Source: Asticcacaulis sp. AC466
GTDB taxonomy: Bacteria; Pseudomonadota; Alphaproteobacteria; Caulobacterales; Caulobacteraceae
Assembly (NCBI RefSeq): GCF_000495815.1
Contig: NZ_AWGE01000009.1
Location: 80,255-144,254 of the forward strand
Length of the DNA: 64,000 nucleotides
Direction of reading: 5' to 3'
The notes beneath the pieces are model-generated. The model made no database searches, was not told where the DNA came from, and worked only from the letters and a program-made list of their open reading frames with translations. Position 1 is the stretch's first letter, and each line of letters begins with the position of its first letter. Positions 44,589 to 52,719 of this stretch are shown piece after piece. A program made the position numbers and the translations under genes.

Positions 44589-44607
44589 TCTTGTTGAACA
44601 TCTAAAT

Positions 44608-44640
44608 AAAAAGCCCTGTTCGGATGAGCAGGGCTTTTTC
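44608..44640. terminator. Terminator after gatB
   Basis: AAAAAGCCCTG-TTCGGATGAG-CAGGGCTTTTT, A-run and T-run on either side, so it can stop both gatB and the converging small exported protein gene. Confidence 0.9.
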
Positions 44641-44654
44641 TTATTTTTTGGTTC

Positions 44655-45020
44655 TTATTTTTGGGTCGGAACAACCGTCACATATGGTGTATCGACCATG
44701 GCGGTGCCCGTCGATTGTGGGTTGGTATCCGGTCCGCGGACCGCGTCGGTCGACGTGCGCGCGGCGCCCGCGACGTACACTTCGGTCGGCGCGTTTTCGG
44801 CCAGCGTCTGCGTCTGGACCTCAGGCTTGGTGCCGTAGGCTTCATTTGCAGCGGGGCGCGCCATGGGATGCGCCATGACGGACCCATCTGGCGCATTCAT
44901 CGCCTGCTGCTGGTTTAAGCGCTTAGTCGTCTGATTGGCCGCTTCCTTGGCAAGAGCGGCCGAAGTGAAGCTTGCAAACGCAATAGCGATGGCCGCGGCG
45001 GATATCAGGATTTTGGACAT
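44655..45020 (-). CDS. Small exported low-complexity protein with LNxxQ motif
   Basis: A 121-residue protein: signal peptide about 1-24 (ALAKEA), then the ANQTTKRLNQQQA segment and a disordered Thr/Ala/Pro-rich tail. The ANxxTxxLNxQQA stretch is shared with the gene at 45130-45588. AAGGAG precedes the ATG at 45020. Function unknown. Confidence 0.7.
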   Translation of the reverse strand: MSKILISAAAIAIAFASFTSAALAKEAANQTTKRLNQQQAMNAPDGSVMAHPMARPAANEAYGTKPEVQTQTLAENAPTEVYVAGAARTSTDAVRGPDTNPQSTGTAMVDTPYVTVVPTQK

Positions 45021-45094
45021 GGACAACTCCTTGCAGATCGCCTCCGTTATGGATGGCGGGCCGGCCTGATCAAGTTGAGCTCAGGGCGGTTCAG

Positions 45095-45120
45095 AAAAGC
45101 CCCGGTCCCGTGACCGGGGT
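45095..45120 (-). terminator. Terminator of the 45130-45588 gene
   Basis: On the minus strand ACCCCGGTCACGGGACCGGGGCTTTT: 8-bp stem CCCCGGTC/GACCGGGG and a T-run. Confidence 0.8.
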
Positions 45121-45129
45121 TATCGGGCA

Positions 45130-45588
45130 CTATTGGACGGGCAAGGTTGGTGTGACGGGCGTCGGCGCCGGGGGCACGGACGGTGTCGGTACTGTAACCG
45201 ATCCGGTTGTGTCGGTGGTGGCGTCCATGCCCGCCTTGGTATTGGTGTTAGCCGTACCGGTGCTGTTTACAGTGCCGTCGGTGGCGACCGAATTGTCCAG
45301 CGTTGTGCTTGCTGTCGAATCCATATTACCCGTCGCAGGCGTTGCGCCGCCCGTCGCCGCATTGACACCAGATGTAGTATTAAGTTGCGTGTCAGTTTGG
45401 CCGTTGACGGTGCCACTGACGCCTTGAGCTTGCTGCTTGTTCAGGTCGGCGGTGATGGTGTTTGCCTGTTTGGTGGTTGTCTTGCCGGTGACCTTCGCGG
45501 TTGCGTCGACCGTGGTTTGGGCGATGGCGGGTGTCAGGCATGTGGCGCCCATGATCAGGGCCGCGGCAGGAATCAGAATGCGTTTCAT
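45130..45588 (-). CDS. Small exported Thr/Asn-rich protein with LNxxQ motif
   Basis: A 152-residue protein: signal peptide 1-23 (AIAQTT), then Thr-rich low complexity with ANTITADLNKQQA at about 42-54, matching the neighbour at 44655-45020. The tail is rich in Thr, Asn and Pro, and likely disordered. AAGGA precedes the start. Function unknown. Confidence 0.7.
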   Translation of the reverse strand: MKRILIPAAALIMGATCLTPAIAQTTVDATAKVTGKTTTKQANTITADLNKQQAQGVSGTVNGQTDTQLNTTSGVNAATGGATPATGNMDSTASTTLDNSVATDGTVNSTGTANTNTKAGMDATTDTTGSVTVPTPSVPPAPTPVTPTLPVQ

Positions 45589-45788
45589 ATGTTCGTTCCT
45601 TGATCGAGTCTCTGCATTTAATTCAACGGCTGAATTCTGCATCCAGTCGGTGATAAGCTATCGATAGGGCTGTAAATTAGACAGCCGGATGACGGCGTTC
45701 TTTCATCTGGGTTTTGCAAGGATGCTTTAATCTTTTGACCACCAGCGATCCGTATGAATATGCTGTGCCACTATAGCGGAGGGCTTGA

Positions 45789-46757
45789 ATGGACGATTTG
45801 GCCTTGAGCCTGACGGGGGTGTCGAAGACGTACGGCAACTTCCGCGCGGTGAACAATCTCAGTTTTGCGGTAAAGCGGGGCACGATCTGTGGCTTCTTGG
45901 GGCCTAACGGCGCCGGGAAGACATCGACCGTGCGGATGATCTTAGGGTTGTCGGAGCCTACGTCAGGGGAGATTCGCGTCCTGGGGGGCGCCTCGGACAA
46001 GGTGCTGGACCGGATTGGCTTCATGCCGGAGGAACGCGGGCTCTACCGCAAGATGACGCCGATCGACGTGATCGTTTTCCTGGCGGGTCTCAAAGGGGTG
46101 CCGGCGGGTGTGGCGCGCCGACGCGGCGCGGAGATGCTCGAAGCGCAGGGCCTCGGGCCGTTCATGAACAAGCAGATTCGCTCCCTGTCCAAAGGCATGT
46201 CGCAGAAGGTGCAACTCATTTCATGTCTGGTGCATGAACCGGAACTGGTCATCTTGGACGAACCTTTTTCAGGTCTCGACCCGGTCAACCAGCAGGGGCT
46301 TGAAGAGGTTATTCGCGAATTGGCCAGGCGCGGTGCGACCGTGCTGTTTTCTACCCACGTCATGCAGCACGCCGAGCGGCTGTGTGAAAAAGTTGTCCTG
46401 CTGGCCAAGGGGCAAAAGGTGTTTGAGGGTACGTTGAAGGAAGCGAGGTCGGCCGCGCCTCGCCACCTCGATCTCGAGGGGGACCTGGCCGAATCTGATC
46501 TGCGTACCCTGCCGGGCATCGTCTCCGTCATCGATCTGGGGGAGGCTGAGGAGGGGGCGCACCTGTGGCGATGCGGACTGGAAAAAGGTCGGGCGCCGAA
46601 CGAGGCCCTGAAGGCCGCTTTTCTGAAAGGCCTGGATGTCCGGCGGTTCGAGGCGCGCGAGCCCACCCTACATGACGCCTTTATTGTCCTGACCGGCGGT
46701 GATGCCCGCCAGGCCGATGCCACCCCGTCCGAGCCCATGAGGCCGGAACATGCGTAA
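45789..46757 (+). CDS. ABC transporter ATP-binding protein, NatA/YhaQ-like
   Basis: A 322-residue ATPase: Walker A GPNGAGKTST, signature LSKGMSQKVQ, Walker B LVILDEPFSGLDP, H-loop STHVMQHAE, then a C-terminal DUF4162-type domain. It powers the ABC-2 permease whose gene overlaps it by 8 bases. NatAB-type exporters extrude sodium or drugs; substrate here unknown. Confidence 0.92.
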   Translation: MDDLALSLTGVSKTYGNFRAVNNLSFAVKRGTICGFLGPNGAGKTSTVRMILGLSEPTSGEIRVLGGASDKVLDRIGFMPEERGLYRKMTPIDVIVFLAGLKGVPAGVARRRGAEMLEAQGLGPFMNKQIRSLSKGMSQKVQLISCLVHEPELVILDEPFSGLDPVNQQGLEEVIRELARRGATVLFSTHVMQHAERLCEKVVLLAKGQKVFEGTLKEARSAAPRHLDLEGDLAESDLRTLPGIVSVIDLGEAEEGAHLWRCGLEKGRAPNEALKAAFLKGLDVRRFEAREPTLHDAFIVLTGGDARQADATPSEPMRPEHA

Positions 46758-48129
46758 TACGTTTTTGATCGCCAGGCGCGAATATCTTGCCTTCGTCCGT
46801 ACGGTTGGTTTCTGGCTGTCCCTGGTCACCTTGCCGCTGCTGATTACCGGTATCATTCTGGTGCCGCTGCTGCTGCGTCAGACATCGCCGGTGCAGACCC
46901 TGTCCGTGGCGGTCCTCGACCTGACGGGGGAGGGCCTGGAAGGCGATCTGCGGTCTATCATTCGGGCAAAAGCGCCGCCGCCGAAAGCTGAGCCTCAGAC
47001 AGATGGTATGCGCAAGATTGCCGCCAGCATTGCCCGTCCGGATATTGTGCGGCTGGTAGATTTGCCGACTGGGCTCACGCCTGCCATGCCCCGCGCCGAG
47101 GCGGAGGCCAGAATTCCAGCCCTGCTGGACAAGACATCAGTCGGGGCATCGAACATTCTGGTGGCCTATACCGAGGCCGGCGTGCTGCATTTCGATATCT
47201 GGTCGATCAAGTCGCAAAAGAATAGTCTTGCCGGCAGCATTGGAGAGGAACTGCAGGATCTGAACTACTACAGACGGGCCCGCGCCCACGGTGTCGATGC
47301 AAAGCTGGCTGAGGATTTGCGTAAGGCTGCCGTGGTCAACAGTCTGACGCACCGCGAAGTGCCGTCGAAGGGGGCAGGTGGCGGTTTGGGCAATTTCATG
47401 GGAGATCAGGGGCCGGGTGTTGTTGGTTTCCTGATTGGCTTCGGGACTTGGATGACGATCTTCTCGTCCTCGATGATTCTGCTGGGGGGCGTCATCGAGG
47501 AAAAATCGAGCAAGGTCCTGGAAGTCCTGCTGGCCTCAACATCGACCGAAAGCCTGCTCATCGGCAAGGTGCTGGGCGTGGCCGGCGTATTGCTGACGGT
47601 CGGCATGATCTGGAGCGGGCTCAGTTTGATTCTCGGCTCGTACGGCCTTTCTCTTGCCCCGCCCGGGGTGGCGGCCGGTATCAAGGCGGCTTTCAGCGGG
47701 CTTTTCTCGCCCTTGCATCTGGTGCTGCTGGCCGTCTACTTTGTCTGTGGCTATCTGATGTATGGCGTCAGCTTCGCGGCGATCGGCGCTTTCTGCGAAA
47801 CCCAGAAGGATGCCCAGGCGATTATGGGGCCGGTTATGATGGTTTTAATGATCCCGATGCTGTGTATGCAGGCGGCCCTGTCGGCGCCCAATTCACCCAT
47901 CATACAATACCTGTCCTACGTCCCTATATTTACGCCTTTCCTGATGCCGTTGCGGCTGTTGAATCCGTTGCCATGGTGGGAAATCGTCCTCACCCTCGGC
48001 GGAATGCTGCTGGTCGGCGGATTTATGATCATGGTGGGGCGTAAGGCCTTCCGCCAAGGCGCGCTTACCGGGGGTAAACTGACCTGGGGGACCTTGTTCC
48101 GTATCGCGACGGAAAAGCCTTCGGCCTGA
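46750..48129 (+). CDS. ABC-2 type permease, NatB/YhaP-like
   Basis: A 459-residue membrane protein: one helix at the N-terminus, a large extracytoplasmic domain (about 45-210), then five helices including MTIFSSSMILLGGVIEEKSSKVLEVLLAS, the block typical of NatB/ABC-2 permeases. Translationally coupled to the ATPase gene. Confidence 0.9.
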   Translation: MRNTFLIARREYLAFVRTVGFWLSLVTLPLLITGIILVPLLLRQTSPVQTLSVAVLDLTGEGLEGDLRSIIRAKAPPPKAEPQTDGMRKIAASIARPDIVRLVDLPTGLTPAMPRAEAEARIPALLDKTSVGASNILVAYTEAGVLHFDIWSIKSQKNSLAGSIGEELQDLNYYRRARAHGVDAKLAEDLRKAAVVNSLTHREVPSKGAGGGLGNFMGDQGPGVVGFLIGFGTWMTIFSSSMILLGGVIEEKSSKVLEVLLASTSTESLLIGKVLGVAGVLLTVGMIWSGLSLILGSYGLSLAPPGVAAGIKAAFSGLFSPLHLVLLAVYFVCGYLMYGVSFAAIGAFCETQKDAQAIMGPVMMVLMIPMLCMQAALSAPNSPIIQYLSYVPIFTPFLMPLRLLNPLPWWEIVLTLGGMLLVGGFMIMVGRKAFRQGALTGGKLTWGTLFRIATEKPSA

Positions 48130-48146
48130 CCCGGCGGATGGTAGAG

Positions 48147-48178
48147 AAAAACCCCCGATGCCTAGCATCGGGGGTTTT
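48147..48178 (+). terminator. Terminator after the ABC-2 permease
   Basis: AAAACCCCCGATGC-CTA-GCATCGGGGGTTTT; perfect 10-bp GC stem, A-run and T-run. Confidence 0.9.
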
Positions 48179-48198
48179 GAACATTAGATAGCCGGTCT

Positions 48199-48483
48199 TT
48201 AATGAGCGGGTGCGGCGGGCGGTGTCGTACCGTCCGGAGTGGTCGGCGCGGGCACAGTCGTGGTGTCCGGAACCGTGGCTTCTGTGCTTACCGATGCGCT
48301 GGCCGAATCGGAACTAGCGGAGGCGTCAGCAGACACGCTGGCACTTGAAGAACTGCTGGAAGACGATGCAGCTTCGTCGGCGGTCTTTGCAGGCGGTGCT
48401 TCTTGAGCGACCGACAGAAGCGGCGCCAGGCCGAGAGCAGCGACGAAACCAGCGGCGGCAACAATGCGTACGGAAGTTTTCAT
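48199..48483 (-). CDS. Small exported Ser/Ala-rich protein
   Basis: A 94-residue protein: signal peptide (about 1-26, SVAQEA), then a run of eight Ser and alternating Ser/Ala, Thr and Pro repeats ending in PAAPAH. Intrinsically disordered, possibly a surface or periplasmic linker protein. Minus strand, same direction as the neighbouring small exported proteins. Confidence 0.65.
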   Translation of the reverse strand: MKTSVRIVAAAGFVAALGLAPLLSVAQEAPPAKTADEAASSSSSSSSASVSADASASSDSASASVSTEATVPDTTTVPAPTTPDGTTPPAAPAH

Positions 48484-48836
48484 AGTAAAGTCTTTCTCTG
48501 TTTGGGAGTCGTTACTGTGTAACTCTTGGAACTACACTATTGTAATTCAAATTATACGTGCCGAAGCTGAGATTTGCCTAGTTGCGCTTTCGACAAGTGT
48601 TAATTTTTCGTAGGAATGGGGCGCAAATTTGTCTCTGAAGGGGTGTATTTGTGTTAAATGTATCAAATATACTTATATTTATTATTTTTTTATTTTAAAT
48701 AAGGGGCGCCTTATAGAGTCTTAATTAGATCTCCGCGCCATATTAGGACGCGGAGCTTTTTGATGATTTGAAGTAGCCGACGGCACAGGGGAGACAGGTT
48801 TTAGTGGATACCTGGCGGGCGCGGGTGATGTATTCT
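48484..48836. other. AT-rich intergenic region
   Basis: No gene seen. Around 48,650-48,720 the sequence is very AT-rich and includes a TATTTTAAATA palindrome, a strong contrast to the surrounding coding DNA. It may hold the promoter of the 48199-48483 gene; no -35/-10 pair stands out. Confidence 0.5.
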
Positions 48837-49274
48837 TTACGACGCTGGCTTTACGACGCTGGGGTCAGGATCAGCTGGTAGTGTGCCAGACGTAATGCCG
48901 CTTGGATCCTGGATATTGGGGCGTGGCATTTCCGTTCCACCGGTTTCAGTTGGGTAAACCGGCCCATCGCCGAGGGCGCGTGCCTTAGCGAGTTGCCGAC
49001 TGTTTAACGTGTCGCTGCTGGTCGAATTGTTCGGGTCATTGGCAAGGTCGCCGGCCGCTAGTGCGCGATCGTGTTCGCGCTTTAGTTGAGCCTCTTCGGC
49101 CGGACTACCTTTCGGTGGTGGGGCGGCAAGCAATAGCGTCGGCCCTGTTGGTGTTTCCACCACCTTCTGAGGGGGCTGGGGCAGGTTTGGGGGTGTATTT
49201 TGCGCCAGGGCGGGAAGGGCCAGAAGGCTTCCGCAGAGGAGGGCGGTGGGCAGGGTTAGTGATAGCTTTCTCAT
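48837..49274 (-). CDS. Small exported protein with LNxxQ motif
   Basis: A 145-residue protein: signal peptide about 1-24 (ALAQNT), a Pro-rich segment, a charged helix (PAEEAQLKREHDRAL), and TSSDTLNSRQLAKARALG near residues 85-102, which resembles the LNxQQA segments of the 44655 and 45130 genes. GGAG precedes the ATG. Function unknown. Confidence 0.68.
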   Translation of the reverse strand: MRKLSLTLPTALLCGSLLALPALAQNTPPNLPQPPQKVVETPTGPTLLLAAPPPKGSPAEEAQLKREHDRALAAGDLANDPNNSTSSDTLNSRQLAKARALGDGPVYPTETGGTEMPRPNIQDPSGITSGTLPADPDPSVVKPAS

Positions 49275-49295
49275 GACAGGACTCCGAAAATGGTC

Positions 49296-49682
49296 TCAGC
49301 GGTTATCGTCGTTGGTTTGGGCTTCTACATCCGCAGACAAGGTAGTAGGTTGCGATCTCTTTGCCTCCAGGTCGATCATGGCGCGAAGATTATCCACCCG
49401 CGCCTCAGAAGGTGTGCCTGACGGCCTAAGGGAGTTTGCGCTAAAGCCATCTGCGGTTTGACGGCGTGCCTGGCGCAGATGGCCTCGGCCAGCATCTGCC
49501 GGGTTGCCCCGAGCTTCGCTTGCGCCCGCAAGATCGGCGTTGGTGGAGGCGGCTGTTCCGCTTTGTAATTCCCCGACCGTACCGGCCATATGGCCGTTAC
49601 CAAAAAGCTGGGCATGCGAGACGGTCGGAAGTGCCATGCCGGCGCTGACTGCCAAGGCGGCGAATAGGTGTGTCGAAATCAT
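49296..49682 (-). CDS. Small exported protein of unknown function
   Basis: A 128-residue protein: signal peptide about 1-24 (VSHAQL), then a low-complexity Ala/Gly/Arg region with a helical C-terminus (ARVDNLRAMIDLEAKRS). GGAGGG precedes the ATG at 49682. 21 bases upstream of the 48837-49274 gene on the same strand, so probably co-transcribed. Confidence 0.68.
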   Translation of the reverse strand: MISTHLFAALAVSAGMALPTVSHAQLFGNGHMAGTVGELQSGTAASTNADLAGASEARGNPADAGRGHLRQARRQTADGFSANSLRPSGTPSEARVDNLRAMIDLEAKRSQPTTLSADVEAQTNDDNR

Positions 49683-49898
49683 AGTACCCTCCATGATCAT
49701 TTGCGATCGGTGAAGACATCTCGGGTCTCACGTGGTGCAGAAATTCTTTGGGGCATTTTCCGCGCATCGGTCGGCGCAAATTGGGCGGAAAAGTAATGAT
49801 TGGATTGGGATCTACGGGCTGAAAAATAGAGCCTCGGCCAAGCGTGATTAGTCCCGTATGGGGGCGCCGCGACTGACTTATGCCAATCCTATAAATGA

Positions 49899-49927
49899 CA
49901 AAAGCCCCGGCGTGGACGCCGGGGCTT
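49899..49927 (-). terminator. Terminator of the RcnB-like gene
   Basis: GAAGCCCCGGCGTCCACGCCGGGGCTTTT on the minus strand; 9-bp GC stem and T-run. Confidence 0.85.
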
Positions 49928-49948
49928 CATCCTTGGCATAGGACGGTC

Positions 49949-50920
49949 TTAATAAACGTCGTAGAAGACGTCTATAATCTCGCCGGTGCTCATGTCGACA
50001 AGAACGATATCCTGGCCGACGAAGAAGTAACCGCAATCGTACGGTGGGCGTGGCAGGCCGTAGGACATATAATCGTAGATGCGGTAGCGGAAGAAGTAGT
50101 CGGGAAGGTATTCTCCCATGCCCCAGCGGTGGCCGTACCACTGGCTCGGGACGCGATAATAGCCGTAGGTCGGGGCGAAGTAGAAGCCCATACGCAATCC
50201 TGTATAGCCACGGAAACGGTGATCGTTGCGATAATCAAAATGATAGTTACCGTGACCGCGGTCCCAGTTACGGCCACTGTGCCCGCGATCGCGGTCGCGG
50301 TCTCTATCGCGATTGCCGTTCCAGCCGCCATTGCCGTCGCCGCCGTGCCAGCCGCTGTTATTATTGTGGTCGTTGTGGTCGCGTCCCCCGCCGCCATTGT
50401 TCGGGTCGCGTCCACCATTACCGCTTGGTTGGTCGGGCCGACTTCCGCCGGTCCAGTGTCCCGCATTGTCGCGTCCACCATTGGGTTGGCCGTCATTGCC
50501 ACGGTGCCAGTTACGACCGCCGCCGGGTTGTCCGTCGTTGCCACGGTTCCAATCACGACCGCCGCTGGGTTGGCCATCGTTGCCGCGGTTCCAGTCGCGT
50601 CCACCATTGTGCCCGCCGTTTGGGCCGCCACGCGGTTGGCCATCATTTCCACCGCGGGCGCGATCTCCGCCGGATGCTCTTGGCTGCACAACGGGCGCAG
50701 GCTGGGCAGGATTCGGTCGGGATTGGGCTCGGTCGCCGCCTCCACGGTTTTCGCCTCCACGGTTTCCGCCGTCGCCACCACCACGGTTGCCGCGATTACC
50801 GCCGTGTTGTCCGATATCGTCCTTGGTGGGGGGGATGGCGTAGGAAGGTGTGGCGGTTATGCCTATTAAAAATCCAAGCGCCAAGCCGGAAGCGGCCATT
50901 TTTGCAAACTTGCTGTTCAT
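49949..50920 (-). CDS. RcnB family exported protein with Gly/Arg/Asn-rich repeats
   Basis: A 323-residue protein: signal peptide 1-28 (PSYAIP), a long Gly/Asn/Arg/Asp-rich disordered stretch (about 35-220) with three tandem 14-residue GGRDWNRGNDGQPx repeats at 106-147 and an RDRDRDRDRG run, then an RcnB domain (about 228-323) ending DIVLVDMSTGEIIDVFYDVY. RcnB in E. coli is a periplasmic protein for nickel and cobalt export; here the repeat region is far longer than usual. No RcnA-type exporter is nearby. GAGGACGAG precedes the ATG. Confidence 0.85.
   Translation of the reverse strand: MNSKFAKMAASGLALGFLIGITATPSYAIPPTKDDIGQHGGNRGNRGGGDGGNRGGENRGGGDRAQSRPNPAQPAPVVQPRASGGDRARGGNDGQPRGGPNGGHNGGRDWNRGNDGQPSGGRDWNRGNDGQPGGGRNWHRGNDGQPNGGRDNAGHWTGGSRPDQPSGNGGRDPNNGGGGRDHNDHNNNSGWHGGDGNGGWNGNRDRDRDRDRGHSGRNWDRGHGNYHFDYRNDHRFRGYTGLRMGFYFAPTYGYYRVPSQWYGHRWGMGEYLPDYFFRYRIYDYMSYGLPRPPYDCGYFFVGQDIVLVDMSTGEIIDVFYDVY
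50480..50605 (-). repeat. Three tandem 42-bp coding repeats
   Basis: Three consecutive 42-bp units in the RcnB-like gene encode GGRDWNRGNDGQPS, GGRDWNRGNDGQPG and GGRNWHRGNDGQPN. Such repeats expand and contract readily by slippage. Confidence 0.9.
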
Positions 50921-51346
50921 TCTCGTCCTCGCTGACTAGGCAGATCATCCCCGATACTCAGGATATGCGGATCTGAGACGCGCGGCGATAAAAATTATCG
51001 CGTTGACATGTTTATGACAGATGCTCTCTGAACTGAAGCTGAACAAACCATGACAGCTGTAGGGGGACGTGAGTCAAGATTCCAGTCTTAAGAATTGTTT
51101 TATATGGGCGCGTTTGCTTCGGCGCCCGTCATTCATCTGGAACTTATTTTATGTTGTTAACTGTGTAATTTCCCTGTATCTAAAGTATAGATTTAATTTT
51201 CATAACTTATAATCAAATAATTCTATATTTTTCTTAAATAATTAACTAAGTTGCACAAAATAATTAACGAAAAAATTAACATTAATGTATGATTTACGAA
51301 AAATATTCAACGTAAATATCGTCATTAACTTTAATTTTATTAGACG
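50921..51346. other. Long AT-rich intergenic region
   Basis: No gene seen. From about 51,140 the sequence is very AT-rich, with seven or more TTAA tetramers; none forms an exact TTAA-N7-TTAA. It likely carries promoters for the divergent RcnB-like and Sel1-like genes. Confidence 0.5.
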
Positions 51347-51688
51347 GTGAAAAAATCGACTTATCAACAGTCATGGAGACGCGCAAAAAGCGCGGCATCA
51401 AAGATGATCAACCAAGTCGAAAGCCAGTTCATTCCCCTGCCTACCGCTGAAATGGGCGGTGACGAGCTGTTCAAGCTGGGCCTGATGTATTCCACCGGTC
51501 AGGGCGGCGCCCCGATCGATCTCATATCGGCGCACATGATGTTCAATCTGGCCGCTATGCGCGGCTCGGTCGAGGCCCAGGTTTACCGTCGCGAACTGTC
51601 ACGCGAAATGGATCGCGAAGATATCGCCGAAGCCCAGAAGGCCGCCCGTCAATGGCTGGATCAAGGTCGTATCGGCTGCGCCGCCTAA
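51347..51688 (+). CDS. Sel1-like repeat protein
   Basis: A 113-residue protein with one or two Sel1-like motifs (ELFKLGLMYSTGQGG, SAHMMFNLAAMRG) and a basic C-terminal helix (AQKAARQWLDQGR). Family members act as scaffolds. The start could be the GTG at 51347 or the ATG at 51404 (MINQVES); neither has a strong ribosome site, and the family usually starts at the latter position. No signal peptide. Confidence 0.75.
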   Translation: MKKSTYQQSWRRAKSAASKMINQVESQFIPLPTAEMGGDELFKLGLMYSTGQGGAPIDLISAHMMFNLAAMRGSVEAQVYRRELSREMDREDIAEAQKAARQWLDQGRIGCAA

Positions 51689-51813
51689 GCGTTCGAGGTC
51701 CGGCGTAACATTCGCTACGTACGGTGCAGGTGCAGCTATTGCATTCATAGCGCGTCCGCCTGTCTGTCAGCATTCGGGCTGTCAACAGTCAGAAATGCAC
51801 TGTGGCGATGCCA

Positions 51814-52536
51814 TCACTTTCCGAATGACTTGTAAGTAAAATAGTTAAGTATGCCGCCGGGGATCAAATTATTGACCCACTGCTCCATAAAGACGCCGGC
51901 TTCGGCGACATTGGTACGCGGCACGAAAACGATATCGAAACGGCGCAGAGCCGTCATACGGCTGTCATGGCCTTTCAGCGGCGTTTTAAGGTCAACGATC
52001 CGCAACATGGCCTGACCGTCTCGGCCGCGCCTGATAATCATAACATTTTGGCTTTTCGCGCCATGGGTGAGGCCGCCGGCGGCCATAGTGGCCTGAAGCA
52101 CGTCCATGTCGGCCAGCATATCGACCCAACCGGGGTTGCGTACCTCTCCGCCAACCAGTACCCGCATCGGCGCCGTGTCGCCCGGATACACCGTGACCTG
52201 CGGGTCGCGCAGCACGCCGTGATAGGCAGCCTGAATTTCCTGTTGCAACTGTGGCACGCTTTTGTAGGCCGCCATGACCTGTCCAACCAAACCCAGCGTA
52301 ATGCGACCGTCGGGGCCGACCTGCGTCTGGCGACTCAATTCCGGTGCGCCAGGGACGCTTATTTCCAGCTTGTCGCCAGGGTAGAGCAGGTAATAGGGCT
52401 CGTCGTCCGTCCATTGCGCAAAGCCAATCAACGGCGCTTCGGGCATTCTATCCCTAGCTGCGGCGTGGGTCGCGCGCGTAGCGGCAACCAGACCTAAGCC
52501 CAGACCGGCAGTTAGCAGGGAGCGGCGATTCAGCAT
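51814..52536 (-). CDS. hfsD: Holdfast polysaccharide export protein (Wza-like) HfsD
   Basis: A 240-residue polysaccharide-export protein that forms the outer-membrane exit of the holdfast pathway. A twin-arginine signal (LNRRSLLTAGLGLGLVAA) is followed by Poly_export (YLLYPGDKLEISVPG) and SLBB (VLVGGEVRNPGWVDML) blocks. The start at 52536 opens onto the signal; an ATG 21 codons upstream is possible. Divergent from hfsA, as in Caulobacter. Confidence 0.82.
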   Translation of the reverse strand: MLNRRSLLTAGLGLGLVAATRATHAAARDRMPEAPLIGFAQWTDDEPYYLLYPGDKLEISVPGAPELSRQTQVGPDGRITLGLVGQVMAAYKSVPQLQQEIQAAYHGVLRDPQVTVYPGDTAPMRVLVGGEVRNPGWVDMLADMDVLQATMAAGGLTHGAKSQNVMIIRRGRDGQAMLRIVDLKTPLKGHDSRMTALRRFDIVFVPRTNVAEAGVFMEQWVNNLIPGGILNYFTYKSFGK

Positions 52537-52719
52537 GGGCCGGGATAATCCGTGATGAGGGGGTGTCGGAAGATTAATAAGGTGTGAAATGGTAAACATT
52601 CGTTAACGGCGCAGGGTTAGTTTGAGCGCTTCTGAGGTTCGACGCCTGGGTAGTGGTGCGAAGGCGGGGCGGGTACCTTGAAAACTCTGGGAAAATTCTG
52701 GCACGGAACGAGAGACTCA

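Noticed and set aside
50480..50605. Regularly spaced repeats that could be read as a CRISPR array
   Set aside because: The units are contiguous 42-bp coding repeats without spacers, in frame in the RcnB-like gene.
49895..50976. Overlapping frames of 260-320 codons rich in Arg, Val/Ala or Pro around the RcnB-like gene
   Set aside because: They are translations of the repeat-rich RcnB-like gene in other frames; only the minus-strand frame has a signal peptide, ribosome site and the RcnB domain.
51264..51279. TTAA-N8-TTAA in the AT-rich region before the Sel1-like gene as a CtrA site
   Set aside because: Spacer is eight bases and the surrounding DNA is so AT-rich that chance TTAA pairs are expected.
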